The notes under the pieces are model-generated. The model made no database searches, had not been told where the DNA came from, and saw only the letters and a program-made list of their open reading frames with translations. 64,000 bases of DNA from a bacterium (GTDB lineage: Bacteria; Krumholzibacteriota; Krumholzibacteriia; JACNKJ01): contig JAAEPZ010000012.1 of assembly GCA_024231955.1 (NCBI GenBank), forward strand, positions 248,001 to 312,000, given 5' to 3'. Both the position numbers and the translations under genes were made by a program. Position 1 is the first letter of the stretch, and every line of letters starts with the position of its first letter. Below are positions 10,106 to 21,100 of this stretch, piece after piece.

Positions 10106-12122
10106 TCAGGATCTCCCTTGTGTGAGCCAGTTGCTCATTGGCGCGCGCCAGATACCCGAGCGCCCTCTCATCCGCGACATCAATCCTCAAGGCCTGCTGC
10201 CACAGCTCAACCGCATCCTCAAGACGGCCTTCTGCGAAGACCTCCATGCCCCGCATCAGATACTCATCGAGCAGATACCCCGCGACCTGCTGGTAGTCGG
10301 GCGCTTTGGCCCAGACCAGTTCCCAGTAGTGAAGGGCTTCATCCATCCGTCCGGCGGTTGCGGCGTTTTGCCCCCGGCTGTAGAGGTCGGCCAGTTCGCG
10401 CCTGTCCACGGTCGACAGTTCACGCTTTGCCGGTGCCGGGCTTACCTGCTCAACAGGGATACTGGTCGCGGTCGCATCGGCGCGTCGCTGCGTCGCTGCC
10501 AGACGGGCCTCCGCCAGACTATTCCGCAGACGTTCCAGTTCCGGATGCGCGGGATCATAGGCATTCACCTGATCCAGATGACCCTCCGCCCGATCGAAGC
10601 TCTCCGCGCGGATACTGTCCTGCGCCCGCTCCAGCAGAACGGGGATACGCTGATCGATTACCTGACGAATGCGAACCAGCATGGCCGCCGCCTCCGCGTC
10701 ATCCGGCCTGGTCTGGAGAATCTCGGCGAAGATGGTGGAGGCTGCGATCAGCCTGTCCTCGGTGAACGCATCCATGGCCGCACTGAATCGCAGGCGCAAC
10801 TCCTCGGAGCGGACGGCAAGGCGGTCGCTCTCGGCCTGACAGCGGGCCAATCCCGCCAGAGCACGCTGATAACCGGGGGCATAGGTCAACGAACGTCGAT
10901 ATTCGATTTCGGCCGAGGCCAGCTTCCCCTGCCCCTCCTGCAGTTCGGCCCGGGCCAGGTGGGCGAGCGCACTCAACCCCGTCACCTTCTCGTTGTCCGG
11001 GTCCAGGGCGTTGACCGTCGACAGCGTACTCAGTGCGAGTTCAAAATCGCGGCGATCGATCGCCTCTTCGCTTTCGGCGATCAACCGCTCGATACGCTCC
11101 CGCTGCCTGCGGTTGAACGTCTCCTCCAGCTGACGATGCAGCGCGGCGTCCTCAGCATCGAGAACCGCCTGTCGCCGCTCACTCACCGTTTGGCCGAAAT
11201 GGAGATTCACGCCGAAGCGATGAACCTGCTCCAGTTCGTTGTCCTCCCAGGTATAATCGCAGGTCATGTCGTTCCAGGTCAGCCCCACCCCTGCAGTCAT
11301 ATGATCGCGCAGGTAACCCGCCCGGAGAGACAGCATCTGGATGCGGTATTCCAGGCCGGCCTGCAGCCGGGCGGACATCTCGGCCACCCGCTCGAGATCG
11401 ACGACACCGGTAATCCGCTGCCCCCGGCCGATCGGGACGACACAGGCCAATCCGATACGGAGCGAACCCGGATCGGGCACTGCGACCTGATCGAGTTTGA
11501 TGGCGGGCTCGACCGCATTGCGCAGGGCGATCCCGAGATTGAAGAAACGGAGCAGCCCCTCTTCGCGGCCCAGAATCCGCGCGGGCTTGAGAAAGACCCC
11601 CAGATCCAGGCCAATGCCATTGCCGACCAGGCCCGCCAGCTCCTGCCGGCGCAGCTTCAGCGCGCCGCCCAGCGACCAGGCCCCACTGAAGGCCTTGCCG
11701 TAAGCCAGACTGATCTGCATCTCGCTGTCGCTCAGGTCATCGGCGACGAGATGATTGAACTCGTTCCGCTCCTCGATGCCGCCGACACCAAAGTGTCGGT
11801 AACCCAGCGCAACGACACCCCAGCGCCAGCTCGGCACCGTAATACTGAAATACTGTTCGCCGAAGCCCAGACCGATCAGGTTGCTGTGTCCCGCCTGAAC
11901 CTCCAGGCGCGGCAGAAGGCCCAGCGCTCCGGGATTTCTGAACAGAACACTGCCGTCGTCGGGCAAGGCGGCGCCCGCATCACCCAGTCCGAGCGCGCGG
12001 CAGCCCGCCCCCTCGGCGAATACGGAGCGGAGACCCGCATCCTCCTCCGCCGAACCGACGGCGGAACACAGGCACAACGCACAAATCAACAGGGGGCGCC
12101 AATGACGCAGGCGGTATTTCAT
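10098..12122 (-). CDS. PorV-like outer-membrane barrel fused to a TPR domain
   Basis: This 674-residue protein has a signal peptide (LLICALCLCSAVGSA, cleavage near 24). Residues about 30-315 resemble PorV/PorQ-type barrels: GAGCRALGLGDAGAALPDDG and FRNPGAL at the start, then alternating strands (LGYRHFGVGGI, LAYGKAFSGAWSLGGALKLR, GLEYRIQMLSLRAGYLRDH, VHRFGVNLHFG). From about 320 to the end it is helical, with TPR units (ALSTLSTVNALDPDNEKV, IFAEILQTRPDDAEAAAMLV, ALHYWELVWAKAPDYQQV, AVELWQQALRIDVADERALG). PorV proteins shuttle substrates in type IX secretion. The gene starts inside the stop of the giant surface protein (ATGA overlap) and overlaps the phosphatase gene by 8 nt. A role in handling the giant is inferred from that arrangement. 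Confidence 0.8.
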   Translation of the reverse strand: MKYRLRHWRPLLICALCLCSAVGSAEEDAGLRSVFAEGAGCRALGLGDAGAALPDDGSVLFRNPGALGLLPRLEVQAGHSNLIGLGFGEQYFSITVPSWRWGVVALGYRHFGVGGIEERNEFNHLVADDLSDSEMQISLAYGKAFSGAWSLGGALKLRRQELAGLVGNGIGLDLGVFLKPARILGREEGLLRFFNLGIALRNAVEPAIKLDQVAVPDPGSLRIGLACVVPIGRGQRITGVVDLERVAEMSARLQAGLEYRIQMLSLRAGYLRDHMTAGVGLTWNDMTCDYTWEDNELEQVHRFGVNLHFGQTVSERRQAVLDAEDAALHRQLEETFNRRQRERIERLIAESEEAIDRRDFELALSTLSTVNALDPDNEKVTGLSALAHLARAELQEGQGKLASAEIEYRRSLTYAPGYQRALAGLARCQAESDRLAVRSEELRLRFSAAMDAFTEDRLIAASTIFAEILQTRPDDAEAAAMLVRIRQVIDQRIPVLLERAQDSIRAESFDRAEGHLDQVNAYDPAHPELERLRNSLAEARLAATQRRADATATSIPVEQVSPAPAKRELSTVDRRELADLYSRGQNAATAGRMDEALHYWELVWAKAPDYQQVAGYLLDEYLMRGMEVFAEGRLEDAVELWQQALRIDVADERALGYLARANEQLAHTREILND

Positions 12123-15100
12123 CGCACCACCGCCACTTTGCGCAGCAGACGTTCGCTGCCGCCATCCACGTACTCGACCTGCAATTCGGCGATATAGACG
12201 CCATTCGCCACAACCAGTTCGCGACCGTTGCGGCCATCCCAGAAATCGCTCTGCTGGATGCCCGCATCGCGTCGATCACCATCGACCAGCGTCCGAACCA
12301 GTTCACCCCGGGATGTCCACACCTTGAGTGTGATCGCGGCAGCCCGATCGAGGTAGTAGGTGAGACAGCTCTGCTCGCTCCCGGCGTTGAAGGGGTTCGG
12401 GAAATTGCTGTAGCTCTCGTCCAGGGTCAACGCCGTGAAATTACCCTGCCGGGTCCAGAGCGGGAAAGTCTGGCCATTCGCCCCCTGCACCTGAACCGAC
12501 AGCAGGGGATTGATCGGCTGGACGACACCGATGTCGCTCTCCTCCAGACCCAGACGGAGACTCTCGTAGGTCAACTCGCCCCGCTCCGCCCGCAACTCGA
12601 CGCGCAGCTCAAGCTCCACCGGCTCCTCGGGCGCAATCGCCAGCACTTGCGCCGCATACAGGGTAACGATGGCGGAATCGGCCGTGAGATCATTGCATTC
12701 GGCCCACAGCACATCGTCCAGCCAGGCGCTGACCCGGGTGGCCATCAGACCGACCGGACGACTCTCCCCGGCGCGGTCGGAGGCGCGAACGACGAGATGA
12801 TCAACCAGAATATCACCGGCGCCTGTCAGGGCAATGTTGTCCAGAGTCAGTATCGCGAAGGGCAACTCGTTGCCGTCGGCCGCCAGCACCGACGGCATCA
12901 GGCTCTCCATCTCGACCTGAAGATTGCGGGCGGGCGATTCGAGCCAGACCATACCGGATGCGACCGGCAAGTCCTGTCCCGGCACCGGCGTCAGCACCAC
13001 CGCCTCTTCGGTATTGCCGTCGCAGATCAGCCAGTCGTCACTCTCCGTGAAGAGTTCGATACTACCCGCCGGAGCGGCGGCCTCCAGATCAAGGTGCAGA
13101 TCGATCACAACCGAGTCGCCCGGCTCCATGTATACCTGGGGCAAGGGGACATCGAAGTAACTCTCACTGTCCGAGAGGTTGGAGATCGCAAGCTGCTCGG
13201 TGCCGTCCCAGACTGCGACGACATGATCGATGATGGGTCCGGGCGGCAGTTGGCCGTGGATATCGCGGCAATGAACACGGAAACCGTCGCAACGGATGCG
13301 GGCGTCCCCGGTGGTGCCGGGATGGATGAGACGCAACGAGAGAGCGCTGACATCCTGTTCGCCGACGATCAACGAAGCGGGGAAGCCGTTCAGCTTCTCC
13401 GCAAACAGGAGATCGGCAGGCTCCTCAATCGTGATCAGACAGCCCTGAGGAGCGGGCTCGGCGTAAACGACGGGGACCGAATCGCCGGTGATGACATCAC
13501 GGGCGAGCATGAGCGTATCGCTGAGCAGCGTCATCCGCATGGAGGCGATGGCGGCCGTGTCGACCAGATCGCCGCTGAGCTGCAAGCGGACCGGTTCATT
13601 GACCGGCACGATGAGCTGAGACGCGAGGTCGAGCACTATAATGCTGTCGCTGTCGGCCGCCACCGGGATATCCAGGTAGTTGCCGCCGACGCCGTCGAGA
13701 CGGATATGGGCAAGCCATTCGCCGATCCCGGGCAGTGTCGCCCCCAGGCTGTCCACCAGACCAACGGCGAATCGGGTCACTCGGATGGCCGAAGTGATGT
13801 CATCGATACCGCTGTTGCTGAAGTCGAGCGTCAGCATCGGTACATTGTCCTGGCCGCGACTGACCCGCAGATCGGGCTCCTCCGCGAGCGAAAAATCAAG
13901 CTGGGTCGGTTGCGCGCCAACGTGGGCGAAATCGGTCGCGATGGGGAACGTCCCGTCTCCGAGCATCACCTCGACCGGGGCGCCGCTGGTGACATCGAAA
14001 CATTCGAACGAACCCTCCCCCACGATCCGCACCTGGAAATCGGGGACGATGGTCTCCGGCAGGACATCCAGCTGCAGAGCCAGCGTCACCGGCTCCTGAT
14101 TGCTGATCGGCACGTAGCTGGTCAGGTCGAGAACGATCTCGGAACCGGAGGTCTCGAAGCTGGTTTTCCGCAGGTACTCAAACGCCCCCTCCTTGACCAC
14201 AACGGCCGCCAGGAGATCCGCCGGGACAATCCCGATTGCCGCCGTATTGCGCAGCTCAATCCGCAGGGACTGCAGGTAGACGGACGAGGCCTCCTCACCG
14301 GCGCCATTGCTGAAGGTCAGGTGCAGGGGCACGATATTGGTTTGTCCCCGGTTGATGGAGAAGGGCATCGATTCGGAGTAGATCAGATCCAGGTTCTCGG
14401 CCTGGATGAAGATGGAGTGGGTATTCGTGGCCGTGGGCAACGCCAGCCTGGCCAGTCCGCTGATGTCGCCGATGCCGGATGCGCCGCCCCCCAGGGTCAG
14501 TTCGCCGGTTGTCGTCGCCTCGTATTCCCACAGGAGGGTATCGCAGGCGGCAGGCTGCAGGGTGATGTTTGCCGGCGATGGACCGCTGATCGGAGTCAAC
14601 ACGCCGGTGCCGACCGCAGTCAGTGCGTCCGGCGTGATGGAGTTGATCGGTTCATCACCGATGTTGCGGACGATCATGCTCACCGATACGGCCTGACCGA
14701 TCGTGCTGCTGCCCGGCTCACACGTCAAAGTGGCGAGAAGCGGCGCCGAACTGAGCAGCTGGCATTCGGCGTTTTCGATCGTATCGTCGACAGGTCCGCT
14801 GTTGCCGGACTCCATCGTGATGCCGTTCAGGGGCACCATCAGCCGCACCGTGGCGGACGTATCCAGAGTCGGGGCGGCGGTCAGGCTGACGAAGAGTCGG
14901 GCGCCGCCGACATCCACCAGGCTCGAGAACAACCGGCTCTGCCATTCGCCGCCGCTCTCTGTGAGCGCAAAGAGGTCGATGTCCGGCGCACCGCAATCGA
15001 AGACGCCGTTGCCGTCGTCACGCCAGAGATGCAGTTCATCGATGGCGACGGGCGCGGCATCGCCGATGTTGATTACGGTGAGATGCTGGAGCCAGTCCTG

Positions 15101-18100
15101 GCTATAGCCGTTCGCGGGTACGCCTATATCCAGGGCCAGCACCGGACCCTCACCTGGGCCGAGTGTGATTACGGGAGCGCCGTAGTTGACGATCTGGGCG
15201 GCCACCATGCCGTCGACAATCAGGCGGCGGCCGGAGTCCAGCGGCCAGGCGGCGGCCACCACGGTCTGGCTCGAGAAGACGAGATCTCCGATCGCGGCCA
15301 ACTCCACACCAAGCAGATCGCCGTCGGCGCTCATGTCTCGGGAGATATCCGCCGTGACGAAAAGGTTGTGCTGCTGACCGTCCGGCGGCAAATCCCAGTT
15401 GAAGGAGCCGAAAGTGGCGGCAATCCCATCCGGGGCGAAGTAGGCGGTGGCGATGAGCGTATCGGTTGCCGCATCATCGAAAGCACCGATGTTGGCGCAG
15501 TCCTCCCAGAGGCGGAGGCGGGCGATCGATTCTCCCAGATCCGCCGGATCGCCCGCGCCGGAGCTGACGTTGGTCAACGTCAATCCGCGCAGGACACGTT
15601 GCTCATCATAGCTGTTGCTCGCCTGCAGCTGCATGATCAGTGTGCGCTGGACACCCGGCTGGACCAGGCGATTATTGAGAAGGTTGGCCGAAAGGGCAAC
15701 CCGGTTCTCGGCGCTGATCACATGCAAATCGGGGCTGATCCTGTCGGCGTTGATCGGACCATCGTTTCCTCCGGCCATACCGATGGCCGTATCGGATTCA
15801 TCCCCCGGGAAACCCAGATTGATGGTCAGACCCTCCGTGGCCATCTCGGTGATGTCCACGGTGACATAGACCCGCTGCCCGGCGGACGGGATGGGGAAGT
15901 CCAGGCCCGACCGTTCCCAGCGACTGCCGGTGAAATAGAGTCGGGTCAGGAAATAGTCATCCCCATCGATCTCGGGGATGTCGTCCCCATCATCAACCCA
16001 GAGATCCATCCGGGCGATGTCGTCGAAATTTGCTCCGCCCCAGTTGTAAAGATTGATCTTGTTGAGAACGTCGCTCTCGTAGCCATTCCCCGGGAGAACT
16101 GCATTCAGGACCAGATTGTGGGTCGAGTTGGTCATCAGGTTGCGCGACCCGAGCGGCTTGATCGCTATCTGGTGCGAGGTCAAGCCATCGACGATGTGCT
16201 GCTCGGGAGGTGAAATCGGCCAGTCGATCTCAAGCGGACTCCCCCGCGCAAGCACCAGATCCGCCGCCTCGATCAGGCCCATATCGAGAACATCACCGTC
16301 GCGCGCCAGAATCGAGGCGCCGCTGAAGATATCCACCTCCACCAGCGCTCCGGCCGGGAGCGGCACGTTCAATTCGCCGAATGTAAATACGCCATCCTCA
16401 AAATTAGCGGAAGCCCGATCGGTGTCGGAGACATCATTGATCGAAGGTGGCGATTCGAGAAGCAGCTCCGTCCAGCTGGCGTCGAGCTGCTCCCTTGTTC
16501 CCGCCCCCGAACTCAGGTTGTGGATCGTGAACCCCTGCAAGGTGTCCGGCAATCCGGTATTGTTCACGAATGTGAGGGTGAAGACCTTGTCCCTCGAATT
16601 GAGTCCCGGCCACAGCGGACCGCCCGATTGAACGGCCGCAACGAATATCGCTTCGGCGGTAGTGACCACGAAGTCGATCTCGTCCACATTATTGTCGGCA
16701 GCGGGGTCGGGCAGCGATGAAGCGTGCAGCTCCGCCCGATTGGTCACGAGGGCGTTCTCCGCCAGGAACTCGTCCACGGTCACAGCCAGTTCCAGAACGG
16801 CGACATCATCGACAGCCAGACTGCCGCAGCCCCACAGGCCCGTCTCGGAGTCGTAGGTTCCCCGGGAGGGCGAGGCCGATACCAGTGTCACGCCCAAAGG
16901 CAACAAGTCTCGGACCACGATCCCGTCGACGGGATCGGGCCCATGATTGAGGGCGCGCACGGTGTAGAGAATCTCCTGACCGGTGGCGGGCGTGGCGTCA
17001 TCCACACCCTTCCGGATCTCGATATCCGCTGCGGGAGGATCGGCCACCTCGATCAGGACCGCGGCACTGTTGTTGGCGCTGACCGGATCGGCGAGGGAGG
17101 CCGAGGCGATCTCTATCGTGCAGAGCAGATCGCGGGAGGCCTGGCCAGCGTCGATCTCGATCTCGAGCACAAGGTCTGTGGACTCGGTCGGATCCAATTC
17201 GTCCACAGTCCACAGCCCGGTTTCGTCGTCGTAGTCACCCTTGCCTGCGACAGCCGCGAGCAGAGTCAGACCCTCCGCAAACGTAGTGGTGGCGGTGACT
17301 CCGGTCACGGGATCGGGACCACCGCTGGTCAGGGAATATGTGACGAGCACGGTGTCGCCGACCGCCGGTTCGGGATGAGCCAGCTCGGCCACGAAGCCCA
17401 GGTCGGCGCCGCGCACCAGGATCCCCGCGGAATCGGCATTGTTGCCGGCATCGGGATCACTCTGGTCGACGGCCGTGATGGCCGCCTCGTTCAAGATCGC
17501 GGTACCGGTCGTACCGGGGAGAGGGCGCGCGCTGATCTGGAGCACGGCGCTGCCCGCAGGGCTCAGGCTGTTCACGGACCAGATGCCGTTATCGGGGTCG
17601 TACGCACCGGTACTCGGTCCCGCCGCGATGAACTCAAGTTCCGGCGGCAGCAAGTCCTTGACCGCGATATGGGTGGCGGCGTCGGGGCCGTTGTTCTCCA
17701 GGGTGATGAGGAAGATCACGGTCTCCCCCACCGTCGGTTCATCCATATTGACCGTCTTGGTCAGAGCAAGATCGGCGTCCACCGCACCGATACCGATATC
17801 CGCAGTGGCGCTGTTGTTGGTGGTGAGCGAATCGGCAACGTCCGAGAAGGTGATCGCCGCAGAGTTCGTGATCACCAGGCCACCAGTGCCGAAATCGACC
17901 ATGGCAACCAGAGTCAAGGTGTCCGCAGCTCCGGCGGCGAGAGCTCCCAGCGTCCACAGGCCGGTGCCATCGTCATAGGTCCCGTTCGTCGGGGTAGCGG
18001 ACTGAAATGTGAGTCCACCCGGAAGCAGATCGGTAATCGTAATCCCGGTGGTCGGGTCAGGTCCGAGATTGGTGACCGCAATTGTGTAGGTGATGTCATT

Positions 18101-21100
18101 GCCCTCGTCGGGAGCGCCGTCGTCCACCGTTTTGGTCAGATCCAGATCCGCTCCGGGCACGGTGATGGAGGCGACATCGCTGTTGTTGTCGACATCGGTA
18201 TCGTAGGGCGTGGAGGCCGTGATCGCGGCGGTGTGATCGACGATGCTGCCGGCCGCTGCCAGCGCAACCTCGACCTCCAGAGTCAGAGTGGCCACCGCGC
18301 CGCTATTCAGATCGCCCAGCAGCCATTCGCCGCCGACATGATCGTATGCGCCATGGGTGACGGCATCCGAATTCCAGATCAGACCGTCCGGGAGAGAGTC
18401 GAACAGGGCTACACCGGCAGCCGGGTCGGGACCGTTATTGATCACCGTAATCGAGTAGTTGATGATATCCCCCGCCTCGGGCAGCGGATTATCCACGATC
18501 ACGGCTACGGCGAGATCGGCGGACAGCACGTCAATCACCGTCGTGGCGCTGTTGTTGTCCGCCACATTGTCCGCCTGAGCGCTGGTGGTGATCGCGGCGG
18601 TGTTGACGACCTCCGCTCCGGCGACCTCCGCACCCACAGCGGCGGTGAGGACAAGGTCAAGTTCGGCGCCGGCTGCGAGAGATCCGACATCCCAGATCCC
18701 GCTGCCGTCATCATAGGCGCCCTGCGACATCGTCGCGGAGACGAAACTCAAGCCCGTGGGAAGCCGATCGGTAACGGTAATGCCGCTGGCGTCATCGGGA
18801 CCGTTGTTGGCGACGGTAACCGTATAGGCGATTTGAGCGGCGACCGTCGGAGAGGACTCATCGACCGTCAGCGCAACGAGCAGGTCCGCGAGCTGAACGG
18901 TCAGATTCACATCGGCGGCATTGTTGTCGGCGACGGAGTCGTGCTGGTCCAGCGAACTCACCGCAGCCAGATTGGTCAATGTCGCCCCCCCCTGCCCCGC
19001 ATCCACCAGAGCGGTCAGGGTCAGGACCGCCTCGCCGCCGACCGCCAGCACATCGAGATCCCACAACCCGCTGCCGTTGTTGTAGGCGCCATGGGTGGCG
19101 TCGCCGGATTGCCAGGTCAGACCGGCGGGCAGTTGATCGCTGATCAGGATATTCGTGGCGATATTGGGGCCGTTGTTCGTGGCCGATATCGTGAAGGTGA
19201 CCAGCTGCTCCTCATCGGGTGTCCGATCATCGACGGTTACGGACAGATCCAGATCGGCCAGCCCATTGGTCGAGACGTGCAACCGGGGGCGCCGGGACTC
19301 CTGGGAGATCTCCCGACTGCCGTACGTGGATACTTCGTTGTTGGAGGTAGCCCGCAGCATCAACCCCTGATTGAGCTGTGTACCCGCGACCCACTCGCCG
19401 ACCAGGGAGGTGACATCAATTGAGATCAAACCGTTGACATCCGGCTCGAAACTCCCCCAGAGCTCGCCCGCATCGTATCCCTCGGCGGCGCTGTCCCAGG
19501 TCGCCGAACTCTCCTCCCAATCGTCGGTTACCCGAAAGATCTGCACCGGATCGCCCGAAGTATCCCTGTGCAGGACATAAAGCTGCATCAGGGCCTCATC
19601 CACTCTCAGCTCTGCGGGGATGGGCGACAGATCGAATTGCAGCAGAGTCAACCGAGTACGATCGGTCTTCAGCCGGCACTGCAGTTTGTCATCGGCGCCA
19701 TTGTTCTCCGTGGGATGGTCCTCGATGAGCCAGGTATCCTGGGCTGTTTCGAGTGTGTACGCCCCCTCGGAACGGACAACCAGATCCAGATGTTGAATAT
19801 CATTCTCCGGATCGAAATCCTTGAGGCTGCTGCTGGTGATCTCCGCATCGATACCGATGAGCTGCCCTGCAGCACCTTCATCCACTTCGGCAACCAGCGT
19901 CAGGATGATCGACTCACCCGCCGCCATGGCGCCAGGATTCCAGATTCCGGTGATGCTGTCGTAGCCGCCGCGCTCGGGTATCGCGGATCGGTAAGTCAGT
20001 CCCGCCGGAATCCGCAGCTCCACCTCGACTCCCGCAGTCGCATCGGGGCCATGGTTACCCAGAGTCAGCGTGAATGTTATCTCCTGCTCCTCGGCCGGCA
20101 TGAACTCATCGACGATCAGATTCAGATGGAGGTCGGCATGTGACGGAGCAGATGCGAATGTCGCCCAATAGAAGTCGACCCCATCCCGGTTGACGCGGCC
20201 ATTGCTGCCGATCTGAAATCCGCGGTCATCAAGCGTTTGAATGAGATTCTCACGGTGAGCGCTCCCGCCATAGACCATGCTGACGTCGCCATCTTCCGGG
20301 GGTTGGGAGCGGTGACCTCCCCAGAACGATTGCTCACCGCGGATGATCGCGTAGTCCGGCATGTAGTTGATTTCGTGGATATCCACATTGTCCTGATCGT
20401 TGCCCCGATAGGCGCCGACACTCATCGTCGCGGGTTGGGCGTTCCAGACGACATAGTCGTAGCCCTGACCCATGCCGTTGACGGCGGGGTCGTTTCCGAT
20501 TTCGAAACCGTCGGTCGTCATGGTCCGGATGTGATTTCCAAGCGGTCCATCGCCGTTGAACGGCAAACTGACATCACCGGATTGCAGCGAGAAGCGTTGG
20601 CAGGATAAGCCGGTTTCGCGGGGGATGATCATCAGATAGTCCGGGCTGAAACCGAGTCCCTCGATGAAACGGCCATCGCTGCCGTCGCCGAGGTAGTGGC
20701 CCACCCTCATCACGTTGGCGGCGGCCCTGAAGGCGATCCAGGTGAACTCGAGCCCCAGGTCGGCAACATCACCGGTACTCCTCACGGTGAACCCGTCGTT
20801 GTCCAGGCTGGTGATGATCTCTTCGGCCAACGGATCGGACAGGCTCAGAACCTTGCTCCTGGCCGACGGCATGCTGATGGTGCTGACCACGGCCGGTTTC
20901 TCACCATCGCATTTGATGATGACCAGGTCGGGTGTGAAGCCAAGTCCGGAGATGACATGGGTGCTCCAGTCCTCCTGGTAAACACCTCGGGCTATCTCAA
21001 AACCGCTGTCGAGTACGCGGATATCTCCGATGACGCTGTCGTTGGAATTGTCCGGATCATAGCCGTCCAGAGCGATGATCTGCGCTTTGAGTGCGATTTC

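Noticed and set aside
9906..12197. 763-codon open frame antisense to the PorV-TPR gene
   Set aside because: Composition is rich in Gln, Arg and Pro as expected for an antisense shadow; no recognisable domain.
12647..16213. 1188-codon open frame antisense to the giant protein gene
   Set aside because: Shadow of the high-GC coding strand; repeats in it only reflect the repeats of the giant gene.
16664..19258. Regular repeats considered as a CRISPR array
   Set aside because: Units are 369 bp, coding and diverged; there are no short identical repeats with spacers and no cas genes.
16724..19423. 899-codon open frame antisense to the DUF11 repeats
   Set aside because: Same reason: period follows the DUF11 units and no start signal is present.
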